This document shows positions 1-8,660 of a DNA stretch of 64,000 nucleotides, in pieces (the stretch's first letter is position 1; every line of letters starts with the position of its first letter). The position numbers and the translations under genes are program-made. The stretch is from JADGHE01 sp035716025 (lineage in GTDB: Bacteria > Pseudomonadota > Alphaproteobacteria > Rhizobiales > Xanthobacteraceae), in the NCBI GenBank assembly GCA_035716025.1, contig DASTKH010000016.1:62001-126000 (forward strand). Direction: 5' to 3'. Under the pieces are notes generated by a model. The model saw nothing but the letters and a program-made list of their open reading frames with translations. It ran no database searches and was not told the origin of the DNA.

Positions 1-183
1 ATCAATATCGTGGTGCGCAACGGGGTCGTGGGTCTGTGGGGCACGATCCTCGATGAGCGGCAGCGCGAGGCGCTGCTGGTCGCGGCGGAGAACACGCCCG
101 GGGTCAAGGGCGTGGAAGATCATCTGAGCTGGGTCGAGCCGAATTCCGGCTTGGTGATCGAACCGCCGGAGAGGCGTTCTTAA
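1..183 (+). CDS. BON-domain protein, C-terminal end (partial)
   Basis: The frame is open from the first base and stops at TAA 181-183, giving 60 residues. They read as one BON repeat: a V-V-R-N-G-V-V-x-L-W-G stretch, then a helix with R-E-A-L, then V-K-G-V-x-x-V/D-H-L. BON domains bind phospholipid or act as small interaction modules. In alphaproteobacteria a C-terminal BON often follows two CBS domains in stress or low-oxygen proteins. The N-terminus lies outside the window, so the CBS part is only an inference. A 7-bp GC hairpin (244-266) without a T-run follows, between this gene and the convergent permease. Confidence 0.7.
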   Translation: MNIVVRNGVVGLWGTILDERQREALLVAAENTPGVKGVEDHLSWVEPNSGLVIEPPERRS

Positions 184-304
184 CCGCACCCTTGGAAACC
201 GCGCAAGCGGCAACCCCTGCTCGTTGCCGCGCGCGGACGGTAGGCGGCGCCCGCGCGCAGCGCCGCTTGGCAGGGCCGCGCGAACAGCCGTGCTCCGCCT
301 GAAC

Positions 305-1813
305 TCACACATAACCGAGCCAGTGCCAGTAGGTCGCGCCGAGGACGAGCACCAGAGCGCATGCCGCGAGCGTCAGCACGAGGCCGGTGCGGACGAAATC
401 CCGCGCCGTGAACGTCTCGGTGCCGTAGGCCACCATGTTTTGCGGCGCGTTGACCACCAAGATGAACCCGAAGCTCACGACGAATTGTAGCAACATGGTC
501 ATGCCGATGACGTTGATCCCCGGCGTTGTGACGCTCTGCAGCACCGCGATCACGATCGGGATCATCGCCGCCGCAAGCGCGGTCGCGCTCGCGAAGCCGA
601 GATGGATGAAGACAAGAAAGAGCGACATCACGGCAAGGATGAAGAGGCCGGAGGCCTGCTTGAGCCCGAATTCGGCGACCACGATATCGGCGAGCCAGAC
701 CGCTCCCTTGGTCTGCAGCAAGGCCGTTCCGAGACTGATGCCGACGCCGAAAAGCACGATCGTGCCCCACGGGATCCGCGGTTGAGCGTCCTTCCAGGTC
801 ATGATGCGAAATCCCGGGAGGAACATGAGGGCGACGGCGGCAATCGTCGTGGAGCTCGTGTCGAAGGCATGCAGAACGCCTTCCGTCGCCCAGAAGGCGA
901 GCAGCGTGAGGGACAGCACGAGGAGCTTCTTTTCGGGCGTCGTCATGGGGCCGAGCTCGGCGAGCGCGCGGCGGATCGCCTCGCGACCGCCGGGAACGGC
1001 CTTCACCTCGGGCGGCATCATGCGTGTCATGATGAAATAAAGCGCGATCGACATCAGCACGCCGAACGGCGCCGCCGCGATCAGCCATTCGAGCCAGGTG
1101 ATCGTTCGCCCGAACGCCTTTTCGATGAAGCCGATCGCCACCATGTTTTGCGCGGCCGCGGTCTTGATTCCGACGTTCCAGATGCTGGCGGTCTGCACCG
1201 TGGTGATCATCAGCATCCCGGCGAAAGCCCCGGTCCGGCTCACGCCGAAGGCGGCGATGATGCCGAGCGTGATGGGGACGAGACAGGCGACGCGCGCCGT
1301 CGTCGACGGAACGAGAAAGGCGATGACGAAGCCGACCAGGATGGTGCCGACCACGACGTGACGGGTCTCGACGCCGACGCGGGCGAGAATCGTCAGCGCG
1401 ATGCGACGGTCGAGACCGGTGGCGGTCATGGCGGCGGCGAGGAACAGGGCTGCCGCGACCAGCGCCAGCGCGGTATTGGCAAATCCGCTGAAAGCGAGCG
1501 TAAGGCCTCCGCTCGTTCCGAGCAGAACTTTCGGATTGGCGACGTTCGGGGCGGTTCCGAGCAGGAAGGCCATCAGGGCCGCGATCACGACCGCCGAAAC
1601 GGCATAGTCGATCGCTTCCGTCATCCATACGATGACCGCGAAGGCGAGGACCGCCAGCATGCGGTGCCCTGCGACGGTGAGTCCCGCGGGCGTCGGCAGT
1701 AACAGAATGGCCACCAGCGCGGCGGCGGCGGCGAGGAGGCCCCAATGGCGCCTCAGCCAGCCCGTGGCACGCGCTTCGCGCGTCGAAACGGAAGCGCGTT
1801 CTGCAATCGTCAT
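305..1813 (-). CDS. DASS/SLC13-family anion permease
   Basis: This 502-aa inner-membrane protein is hydrophobic throughout, with about eleven to twelve predicted membrane segments. It resembles the divalent anion:Na+ symporter family (SLC13/DASS, also called CitT/ArsB-like), which imports dicarboxylates, sulfate or related anions. The N-terminal block has the family-like run of helix, W-M-T-E-A-I-D and helix near residues 60-75. A second, similar half begins near residue 290. The start ATG at 1813 is preceded by GGGAGGA at a 5-nt spacing. The gene is convergent with the BON gene and divergent from the Spy-like gene. An FNR/FixK-type box lies about 70 bp upstream of the start. The substrate cannot be read from the sequence. 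Confidence 0.8.
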   Translation of the reverse strand: MTIAERASVSTREARATGWLRRHWGLLAAAAALVAILLLPTPAGLTVAGHRMLAVLAFAVIVWMTEAIDYAVSAVVIAALMAFLLGTAPNVANPKVLLGTSGGLTLAFSGFANTALALVAAALFLAAAMTATGLDRRIALTILARVGVETRHVVVGTILVGFVIAFLVPSTTARVACLVPITLGIIAAFGVSRTGAFAGMLMITTVQTASIWNVGIKTAAAQNMVAIGFIEKAFGRTITWLEWLIAAAPFGVLMSIALYFIMTRMMPPEVKAVPGGREAIRRALAELGPMTTPEKKLLVLSLTLLAFWATEGVLHAFDTSSTTIAAVALMFLPGFRIMTWKDAQPRIPWGTIVLFGVGISLGTALLQTKGAVWLADIVVAEFGLKQASGLFILAVMSLFLVFIHLGFASATALAAAMIPIVIAVLQSVTTPGINVIGMTMLLQFVVSFGFILVVNAPQNMVAYGTETFTARDFVRTGLVLTLAACALVLVLGATYWHWLGYV

Positions 1814-1875
1814 GGCAATCCTCCCGAGCCGGAACGAAATCCTTGGAAGGATCGCGGCGAGTCGCGCAACGAGCC

Positions 1876-1889
1876 TTGAGATAGATCAA
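1876..1889. promoter_or_regulatory. FNR/FixK-type box 1
   Basis: The sequence is TTGA-GATAGA-TCAA, a full match to the TTGA-N6-TCAA consensus bound by FNR/FixK/Anr regulators. It lies in the 214-bp divergent region between the anion permease and the Spy-like gene. Its centre is about 69 bp from the permease ATG. The motif match is seen directly; binding is inferred. Confidence 0.6.
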
Positions 1890-1930
1890 TCGGTCGCTCG
1901 CCGGCGCGAAGGCGGCATGTCCCCCCGCGA

Positions 1931-1944
1931 TTGAGCTGGATCAA
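1931..1944. promoter_or_regulatory. FNR/FixK-type box 2
   Basis: The sequence is TTGA-GCTGGA-TCAA, a second full match to TTGA-N6-TCAA, 55 bp from the first. A -10-like TTAAGC at about 1966-1971 sits where a class II activator site (centred near -41.5) would place it. That would start transcription near 1979, about 50 nt before the Spy-like ATG at 2028. The placement makes this the better candidate activator site of the two. Confidence 0.6.
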
Positions 1945-2027
1945 GACGCCGGCATTTCGGTTGCCTTAAGCTGTTGTCTGCGCCGCTGTTGCCGCTTCGG
2001 GCCTGGATCGGCGCGAAGGAGAGATCC

Positions 2028-2612
2028 ATGAAGCGATCACGGTCGTTCGCCACGCCGGCGACAGTATTCGCCCTGTTCCTCGCGCTCGCCACAGCCGTTC
2101 CGCAATCTTCGGCTCAGGATCAGGCAAATCCGCCGCAGCCGCAGCCATCCACCCGCGAGACGGCCCCCTCGGAATCAGCGGGTCCGCTCGGCCGCGGAGG
2201 ATGGCGCCATTGGGGACCCGGCATGATGATGGGGCCGGCGATGATGGCGCGGAGCAGCCGAGGCTTTTGCAATCCGGGCATGGCGGGGTTCGCGCGATGG
2301 CGGATCGAACGCATGGTGCGGGTGCTTAAGCCGACGGAAGCGCAGAACGCGAAGCTTGAGGAGTTGAAGGCGGCGTCCGCAAAGGCGGCGGAGATGATCG
2401 CGAGCGAGTGCCCGCGCGAGGTTCCCCGCAGCGTTCCGGCACGGCTCGAGCACATGGAGAAGCGGCTTGAAACCATGCTGCAGGCCGTGAAGGTGGTGCG
2501 GCCGGCTTTCGACGCCTTCTATGCGTCGCTCGACGAGGAGCAAAAGGTCCGCTTGAACGACGCGGGACCGCGCGGATGGGGCTGGCGGCACTGGGGTTGG
2601 AGGGATCGCTAG
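2028..2612 (+). CDS. Spy/CpxP-like LTxxQ-motif periplasmic protein
   Basis: This 194-aa exported protein has a basic N-terminus and a hydrophobic signal segment, with likely cleavage after S-S-A around residue 30. Pro- and Gly/Met-rich low-complexity sequence follows. A helical domain then carries L-K-P-T-E-A-Q, a variant of the LTxxQ motif of Spy/CpxP chaperones. A second helix block includes D-E-E-Q-K-V-R-L, the usual second LTxxQ-like repeat. Spy-like proteins act as periplasmic chaperones or metal/stress-responsive binders. The ATG at 2028 is chosen over an upstream in-frame ATG at 1974 because AAGGAGAG precedes it and the signal peptide begins there. Two FNR/FixK-type boxes lie upstream. 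Confidence 0.75.
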   Translation: MKRSRSFATPATVFALFLALATAVPQSSAQDQANPPQPQPSTRETAPSESAGPLGRGGWRHWGPGMMMGPAMMARSSRGFCNPGMAGFARWRIERMVRVLKPTEAQNAKLEELKAASAKAAEMIASECPREVPRSVPARLEHMEKRLETMLQAVKVVRPAFDAFYASLDEEQKVRLNDAGPRGWGWRHWGWRDR

Positions 2613-2706
2613 GCGGGACCTGCAGGGTCGCGCAAAGTCCTAAGTCGCGCGAGTTGGCGGGGGGAGCAGGAAACGGAAGCGCAACGGATCGAACCGGGAG
2701 TACGTC

Positions 2707-2937
2707 ATGACCGCGTACCGAGTGACCTTCTATAAGGAGCTGGTCAATTCCGAAGGACACCCGTTCAAGTGTCCGCAACACATCGTTCTCGTGCGGCGGG
2801 CCAAGAGCCAGCAGCGGGCCTTGCTCGCCGCACAGCGCCGCATCGAACGTCGGTCTCGCTGCCGATGGACCGTGCTGGCGGACTTTGCGGCGGCGGAGCC
2901 CCTTGCCTCCGCGCGGCCCACGCGCGTGAGCGGGTGA
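2707..2937 (+). CDS. Conserved-looking 76-aa hypothetical protein
   Basis: This small basic protein has GGGAG seven nt before its ATG. The first half contains a strand-like T-A-Y-R-V-T-F-Y-K segment and P-F-K-C-P-Q. The second half is a helix rich in Arg, Ala and Gln. There is no signal peptide, membrane segment or recognised domain. It follows the Spy-like gene by 94 bp in the same direction, so the two may be co-transcribed. It converges on ald, with its stop three bases from the ald stop. Its function is unknown. Confidence 0.5.
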   Translation: MTAYRVTFYKELVNSEGHPFKCPQHIVLVRRAKSQQRALLAAQRRIERRSRCRWTVLADFAAAEPLASARPTRVSG

Positions 2938-2940
2938 GCG

Positions 2941-4059
2941 TTACCTCCCGAGGAGGGAGTCGGCCGCGGTGTAGGGCAGGCCGAGGGCATCCGCCACCGG
3001 CTTGCAGGTAATCCGTCCGGAGTGGACGTTGAGCCCGGCCCGCAAGTGCGGGTTCTCGCGCAATGCCTCGTTCGGGCCTCTGTCTGCCAAGGCGAGGACG
3101 AACGGCAGGGTGGCGTTGTTGAGCGCGAAGGTGGAAGTGCGGGCCACCGCGCCGGGCATATTGGTCACGCAATAATGCACGACGCCATCGACGATGAAGG
3201 TCGGTTGCGAATGGCTGGTGGGACGCGATGTCTCGGCGCACCCGCCCTGGTCGATCGCGATGTCGACGATCACCGACCCCGTCTTCATCGCGCGCACGAT
3301 CTCGGCGCTGATCAACCGTGGCGCCTTTGCGCCGGGAATGAGCGCGGTCGCGATCACGAGATCGGCACGCCGGCACAATGTCTCGACCGCGTCCGGCGTT
3401 GAGAAGGCGGTGCGCAGTCGCGTTCCAAACTGGGCGGAAAGGCGCCGAAGCGCCTCCGGGTTGCGATCCACGACCGTCACGCTCGCCCCCATGCCGAGCG
3501 CGACGAGCGCGGCATGGGCGCCGGCGTTTCCTCCGCCGATGATGAGCACGTCGGCCGGCGGCACGCCCGGCACGCCGCCGAGCAGAATGCCCTGGCCGCC
3601 GTTCTCCTTTTCGAGCAGGTGCGCGCCGACATGCGGGCTCATGCGCCCGGCGATTTCCGACATCGGGACGAGCAGCGGCAACGTCCCCTGCGGGCCGGTG
3701 ACGGTTTCATAGGCGATGGCCACGCAGCCGGAATTCAACAGGTCTTCCGTCTGCTCGCGATCGGCGGCGAGATGCAAATACGTGAAGATGACCTGGCCGG
3801 CCCGCAGACGTTTGCGCTCTTCCCGGAGCGGCTCCTTGACCTTCACGATCATCTCGGCCGCGGCGAAGACCTCCTCGCCCGTGGCGACGATCTTGGCCCC
3901 TGCGGCCTCGTAGGCGGAGTCGGACAAGCCCGTGCCGGTGCCGGCGCCGGCCTGCACGATCACCCGGTGGCCTTTGGCAGTCAGCTCACGCACCGATGAC
4001 GGGACGAGCCCGACCCGGTTTTCGTTGTCCTTGATTTCCTTCGGAACGCCAATGAGCAT
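2941..4059 (-). CDS. ald: Alanine dehydrogenase
   Basis: This 372-aa cytoplasmic enzyme interconverts L-alanine and pyruvate plus ammonia using NAD(H). It begins M-L-I-G-V-P-K-E-I-K, the hallmark N-terminus of the Ald/PntA family. The substrate-binding Lys is in I-V-K-V-K-E-P (near residue 75) and the catalytic His is in Y-L-H-L-A (near 96). The NAD fold carries I-G-G-G-N-A-G. Length is typical. The ATG at 4059 is preferred over a GTG at 4068, because the conserved N-terminus starts there. It is monocistronic here, convergent with the 76-aa gene. Ald is often induced by alanine or low oxygen; no regulator is adjacent. Confidence 0.93.
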   Translation of the reverse strand: MLIGVPKEIKDNENRVGLVPSSVRELTAKGHRVIVQAGAGTGTGLSDSAYEAAGAKIVATGEEVFAAAEMIVKVKEPLREERKRLRAGQVIFTYLHLAADREQTEDLLNSGCVAIAYETVTGPQGTLPLLVPMSEIAGRMSPHVGAHLLEKENGGQGILLGGVPGVPPADVLIIGGGNAGAHAALVALGMGASVTVVDRNPEALRRLSAQFGTRLRTAFSTPDAVETLCRRADLVIATALIPGAKAPRLISAEIVRAMKTGSVIVDIAIDQGGCAETSRPTSHSQPTFIVDGVVHYCVTNMPGAVARTSTFALNNATLPFVLALADRGPNEALRENPHLRAGLNVHSGRITCKPVADALGLPYTAADSLLGR

Positions 4060-4239
4060 TGCGGCCACTCGGCTCGAATTTGCTGCGCCTTCGCGGAACC
4101 GCGCTGTGCGACGACGCAGAACCCGCGCGCGTTTCTATCACAGGATGCGGACCGGTCCTTGACCCAATTGCCGGAAGTGGGCAGATCGGGGGCAAGGCCG
4201 CGGGAGGGGCAGGGCGTCGCCTTCTGGTGGCCGCCGCCA

Positions 4240-5445
4240 TCATCGTGCCGCCCGGGTGACGCGGACACCGGCGCCGATCCTGTCGCTCGGATAGACGATC
4301 ACGCTCTCGCCCTCCGCGGCGCCTGAGGCGATCGCGGCGAGCCGGCCCGATCGCCGAATCACCGAGACGGGCCTCGGCTGGGCGCGTCCGTTCTCAACGA
4401 CGAAGACGTTCCAGGTCTCGCCGCGACGAAACAGGGCGCCGGAGGGAACGATGATCGCGTCGTCCGCGACGTAGACCGCGATCCTGGCATCGACCTGGAA
4501 GCCGTCGCCGAGGCCGCGCCATCGCTCGGGTGGGGAGACGATGTCGATCAACACATTCACCCGCTGCTCTTCGACGCCCAGGGTGGAGATCTTGGTAAAG
4601 GCTGCCGGCTCGACCCGGCGGACCCTGCCTTCCAGCGTGCCCTCCCCGCCCCAGTTTTCGATGGTCACCTGCGCCCCGGCGCGGATTTCGACCGCCTCGG
4701 TGCTGAGCACGTCGACGACCACTTCGAGATCGCCCGCATCGCCGATTTCCAGAACCGCGGTGCCCGGCTGGACCACGGTCTCGCTTTCCTGATCGACCTT
4801 CAGAACGACCCCATTGACCGGGGCGGTGACGGTCCAGGCTTCGCCGACTTCCCGCTCGCTGCCGTCATAGCGAGCGAGCAAGGCGCGCGCCTGGTCGAGC
4901 TCGTGCTCGGCGGCATGGAGCTGGAATTCCGCGGCTCGCAGATCCCGATCGGCCACACTTTTGGCGAGTTCCGCACGCTCGAGAGCCTGCTGGGTCGAGA
5001 CCCCGCGCGCAACCAGGGTGCGCGTGCGCTTGAGCTCCTGATCGGCTTGCTCGGCCTGCGCCTTTGCGCGTTCGACAAGCGCGCGGGCCCGATCCAGCGC
5101 CGCCTCCGTCATCCCGACCCTTTCCTGCGCTTCCCGGCGGCTGCGCGGATCGAGAAAGGGCGCAGGCGTAGGAAGAATCGTTGCCACGACGTCCCCGACC
5201 GCGACCCGGTCGCCGGCCTTGAGCTTGATCCGCGTGAGCCGGCCCGCAAGGGGGGCCGAAACGACATAGCGCTCGCGGATGCGAGTCTTGCCGTCCTCGT
5301 CGACCGTGGCAACGAAGCGGCCCTTTGTCACTTCGACGATTTCGACGGACACCGGGTTGGGTCGCAAGGACCAGACCAACGCCGCCGCGGCCGCAAGCAG
5401 CAGGAGCGCGCCGGCCATCCGGCCGAATGAGATCCGTGCGGTCAT
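4240..5445 (-). CDS. HlyD/RND-type periplasmic adaptor of an ABC exporter
   Basis: This 401-aa protein has one N-terminal membrane anchor (residues about 12-27). A barrel-sandwich (lipoyl-like) half-domain starts near V-V-S-A-P-L-A-G-R and its second half near A-P-V-N-G-V-V. The two flank a long alpha-helical coiled-coil hairpin rich in A, R, E and Q. A beta-barrel and a membrane-proximal domain follow. Adaptors of this kind link an inner-membrane pump to an outer-membrane channel or act on lipoproteins. Its ATG overlaps the permease stop by 4 nt, so it is the third gene of a translationally coupled operon. The exported substrate is unknown. Confidence 0.85.
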   Translation of the reverse strand: MTARISFGRMAGALLLLAAAAALVWSLRPNPVSVEIVEVTKGRFVATVDEDGKTRIRERYVVSAPLAGRLTRIKLKAGDRVAVGDVVATILPTPAPFLDPRSRREAQERVGMTEAALDRARALVERAKAQAEQADQELKRTRTLVARGVSTQQALERAELAKSVADRDLRAAEFQLHAAEHELDQARALLARYDGSEREVGEAWTVTAPVNGVVLKVDQESETVVQPGTAVLEIGDAGDLEVVVDVLSTEAVEIRAGAQVTIENWGGEGTLEGRVRRVEPAAFTKISTLGVEEQRVNVLIDIVSPPERWRGLGDGFQVDARIAVYVADDAIIVPSGALFRRGETWNVFVVENGRAQPRPVSVIRRSGRLAAIASGAAEGESVIVYPSDRIGAGVRVTRAAR

Positions 5446-7793
5446 TCGCGTGCCTTGAGCGCCGAGACGAGGTCGAGCCGGTCGATCTGCCGGCGGACGA
5501 CGAAGGCGCTCCCGAGCGCCGCGGCCGCAACGATCAGCGCGGCGATCGCATAGGTGCGGGCGCCGATCACGCCGGGAATCTGAAAGCTCTCATTGGAGTG
5601 AAACCGCGCCAGCGCGTCGATGATCAGTTTCGACAAGGCAAGCCCCATGGGAATTCCCAGCGAAATCTCCAAGGCGAATTCGCCGAACAGAATGCGGGCG
5701 ACCTCGGCGCGGCTGAATCCAAGGACCCGCAGGCTCGCGAGCTCCCAGGCTCGTTCCTGCAGGCCGATACGCGCGCTGTTATAAACGACCCCGACCGCGA
5801 TGATGACTCCGAAGCCCGTGAGAATGCCGGCGCTCACCAGAACGAGCGCGGCGACCTTGTCCATGAAGGAATTGAGCGTGTCGGCCTTCATGGCGACGGA
5901 CTGGACCACCGGAAGCTCCTTGAGCCGTCGGGCAAGATTCGGAAGGCTCGAAGGATCCACATAGAGCGCGGCCGCAGAGACGACCGCCCCTTCGCCCGTC
6001 AACAGGTTGAGCGCGTCGAGCCGCATATAGGCCGCCATGCCGATCGTCTCGTCGATGCTGGCATTGACGGCCAGCGCACGGGTGCGACGGCGTCCTTCCA
6101 TCACCTCGACCGTGATCGTGTCGCCGGAACTTACGCCGAGGCGTTCGGCGAGCCGCCGCGTGAGAGTGATGCCTTCCGCCGGCATTTCGACCGGACGCAG
6201 CGCGGTGTCGTGCGGCCGACGCAGTTCGCTCCGCTCCGGCAGGCCGATCACCGAAGTAAGATAGCTGCGGTGGCCGGCGCGCAGGCGCACGGGGACGAAA
6301 CGCTGCCCTTCGACGGCGAGCACGCCGGGTTCTCGCGCGAGGTCGCCGACGATGTTCTCGCTCAAGGGGTGGGGAAAGGTGAGGGCGACGTTGCCGCGTT
6401 CGACGCGATGGAACTGAATGTCAATCATGCTGTCGATGGCGTCGCGCCAGAACAGGCCCAAGACCACCATGGGAATCGCGAACGCGATCCCGATGATCGT
6501 CAGCGCGCTGCGCAAGGGGCGGCCTGCGATGTTTCGAAACACCATCAGGTGGCGCGGCTTCACGCGGATCAACCCCTCGAAAGGAGAATGCCGGTAGCGC
6601 CCCGGTACCGGCGGCCGCATCGCCACCGCCGGCGGCAGGATCATGACGTTGCGCAAGGCGGAAAGCACGCCGAAAGCGGCGATCGCAAAGCTCGCGGCGA
6701 TACCGAAGACAATTGACCAGGGCGTGAGCGCGAAAGCGAGCTCCGGCAGGCGGAAGAAGTCCCGGTAGCTTAGCATCATCGCCTGGCCGAAGGCCCATCC
6801 GCCGCCGATCCCGACGAGGGAGCCGGCAAAGACCACCACGGCCACCAGCTTGAGATAGTGCACGGCGATCGGAAATGCGGGAAAACCCAGGGCCTTGAGC
6901 GCGGCAATCTGCTCCCGCTGGGCGGAAACGAGTCGCCCCAGCGTGACATTGAGGAGAAAAGCCGCAACCCCGAAAAAAATGAACGGGACGGTGACGGACA
7001 TCACCTTCTGCTGGTTGAGCTCGTCTTCCAGAAAGCGGTTCGAGGGCTGATCGCGGCGCTCGATCGCGCCGACCGAGCCGTAAGGCGCAAGCAGCCGGTC
7101 GAGCACATCCATCACGGCCCGCGGGTCCGTCCCTGGGGCGAGGAAGACCACGAGATCGTTGAACGCGCCTTTCATGTCGAAGGCCGCTTCCGCGGCGCGC
7201 CGGTCCACCCACAGGATTGCGTAGAGCCGGTCGTCCGGTATCGGCAGCCCGGGTTTGACGGCGTAGACATATTCCGGCGAGAGCGCGATTCCCGTGATGC
7301 GGAAGGACTGCACGCGACCGTTGAGGAGAACGCGGAGGCTTTCGCCGAGAGCAAGGCCGTTGCTTTCCGCGAAAGCCTCGTTGATCGCCGCGCTCTTGAC
7401 GTCGCCTGGGAAAGGCGGGGCCCCGCGCCGAAGATGGAGGCGGGAAAGGCCTTCGCCTGCATTGTCGATCGAGACCAGGCGGGCCGAGACCGGCAGGATC
7501 GACTCGGGCCGGTCCACGATGACGTCGCCGGCCACGCGAGGCTCCACCGCAACCACGCCGGGGATGGCGGAAATCCGCGCGACGATCGACCGCGGCGCCC
7601 GTTTCAGCGTGACGAAAATCTGCGGAAAGCGCGTCGCGGAATAAAAGCGGTCGCGGCTTGCGCGGAGCGAATCGAAGGTCGAGATCGAGGCGATGAACAC
7701 GGCGACGCCGGCGCCGATCACCAGTGCGATGGTGACGACCTGCCCGCGCATGGCCCAGAGATCGCGAAGCAGCTTGCGGTCGAGCTGGCTCAC
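5442..7793 (-). CDS. ABC transporter permease, double FtsX domain
   Basis: This 783-aa protein starts with a membrane segment (residues about 18-38), followed by a large extracytoplasmic MacB_PCD-like region. A first FtsX block of three helices falls near 265-390. A second anchor and periplasmic region follow, then a final FtsX block near 660-770. The architecture is that of the large duplicated permeases of the LolE/MacB/YbbP group, which use ATP to drive conformational change rather than to carry substrate through the membrane. It overlaps the ATPase and the adaptor by 4 nt on each side. No outer-membrane channel gene is adjacent. Confidence 0.85.
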   Translation of the reverse strand: MSQLDRKLLRDLWAMRGQVVTIALVIGAGVAVFIASISTFDSLRASRDRFYSATRFPQIFVTLKRAPRSIVARISAIPGVVAVEPRVAGDVIVDRPESILPVSARLVSIDNAGEGLSRLHLRRGAPPFPGDVKSAAINEAFAESNGLALGESLRVLLNGRVQSFRITGIALSPEYVYAVKPGLPIPDDRLYAILWVDRRAAEAAFDMKGAFNDLVVFLAPGTDPRAVMDVLDRLLAPYGSVGAIERRDQPSNRFLEDELNQQKVMSVTVPFIFFGVAAFLLNVTLGRLVSAQREQIAALKALGFPAFPIAVHYLKLVAVVVFAGSLVGIGGGWAFGQAMMLSYRDFFRLPELAFALTPWSIVFGIAASFAIAAFGVLSALRNVMILPPAVAMRPPVPGRYRHSPFEGLIRVKPRHLMVFRNIAGRPLRSALTIIGIAFAIPMVVLGLFWRDAIDSMIDIQFHRVERGNVALTFPHPLSENIVGDLAREPGVLAVEGQRFVPVRLRAGHRSYLTSVIGLPERSELRRPHDTALRPVEMPAEGITLTRRLAERLGVSSGDTITVEVMEGRRRTRALAVNASIDETIGMAAYMRLDALNLLTGEGAVVSAAALYVDPSSLPNLARRLKELPVVQSVAMKADTLNSFMDKVAALVLVSAGILTGFGVIIAVGVVYNSARIGLQERAWELASLRVLGFSRAEVARILFGEFALEISLGIPMGLALSKLIIDALARFHSNESFQIPGVIGARTYAIAALIVAAAALGSAFVVRRQIDRLDLVSALKARE

Positions 7794-8524
7794 CAGCGAA
7801 TCTCCTCGGGCGAGAGCCGGCGCACATTGCGCTGCTCGCCGACGATCCGTCCGCCCCCGAGCTTGAGTACCCGGTCCGCCATGCCGGCGATCGCGGCGTT
7901 GTGGGTGATGACGACGGTCGTGGTTCCAAGGCGTTCGTTGGCGCGAGAAATGGCACTGAGCACCACTTTGCCGGTCTCGTAGTCGAGCGCGCCGGTCGGC
8001 TCATCACAGAGCAGAACGTCGGGCGATTTGACGATCGCCCGCGCAACCGCCACGCGCTGCTGTTCGCCGCCTGAGAGCTGGGAGGGAAAGTGGTGGATGC
8101 GACCCTCGAGCCCGACGAGCGCCAGCGCCTCGCGCGGGTCGAGCGGATGCGCGGCGATCTCGGTCACAAGCATCACGTTTTCGAGCGCCGTAAGGCTCGG
8201 GATGAGATTGTAGAACTGAAACACGAAGCCGACATGCTCGCGCCGATAGCGCGTGAGCGCCGCGTCGTCGACCCCGACCAGGTTATGGTCGCGCCAGCGC
8301 GCCTCGCCGGAGGTCGGCGCGTCGAGCCCGCCCAGGATGTTGAGCAGGGTAGATTTCCCCGATCCGGAAGGACCGAGCAGCACCACGAATTCGCGCTCGA
8401 AAATGTCGAGGTTCACGCTGCGCAGGGCGTGCACCTCGATCTCCCCCATCCGGTAGATTTTCGAAAGGTTCCGGGCATGAAAGACCGGCGCTCGCCGGTC
8501 GGGCCTGTCGTTCGTTGCTGCCAT
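7790..8524 (-). CDS. ABC transporter ATP-binding protein, LolD/MacB type
   Basis: This 244-aa ATPase has Walker A G-P-S-G-S-G-K-S-T, a Q-loop in F-V-F-Q-F-Y-N-L, signature L-S-G-G-E-Q-Q, Walker B V-L-L-C-D-E-P-T-G-A-L-D and the H-loop V-I-T-H. The F-Q-F-Y-N-L-I-P-S-L-T-A-L-E-N-V run is typical of the LolD/MacB/FtsE group. It is the first gene of the three-gene operon with the FtsX-type permease and the HlyD adaptor. The promoter must lie in the 136-bp region shared with the divergent amidase gene. Confidence 0.92.
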   Translation of the reverse strand: MAATNDRPDRRAPVFHARNLSKIYRMGEIEVHALRSVNLDIFEREFVVLLGPSGSGKSTLLNILGGLDAPTSGEARWRDHNLVGVDDAALTRYRREHVGFVFQFYNLIPSLTALENVMLVTEIAAHPLDPREALALVGLEGRIHHFPSQLSGGEQQRVAVARAIVKSPDVLLCDEPTGALDYETGKVVLSAISRANERLGTTTVVITHNAAIAGMADRVLKLGGGRIVGEQRNVRRLSPEEIRW

Positions 8525-8660
8525 GGGTGCCGTTCACGCGGCGCGTCTTGCGTCCCGCTGCGGCGGATGCGCAGCCCCGCCGCAAAGCGGCACTGTTGCA
8601 TGAATGCGGGCCAGGAACCAAACTTGCCATGATCGGGATCAAGAAAGGCTGGAGCAGGTC

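Noticed and set aside
8629..8642. ATGA-TCGGGA-TCAA just before the amidase start, resembling an FNR/FixK box.
   Set aside because: The first base does not match, and the site is 19 bp from the start codon, too close for a normal activator position.
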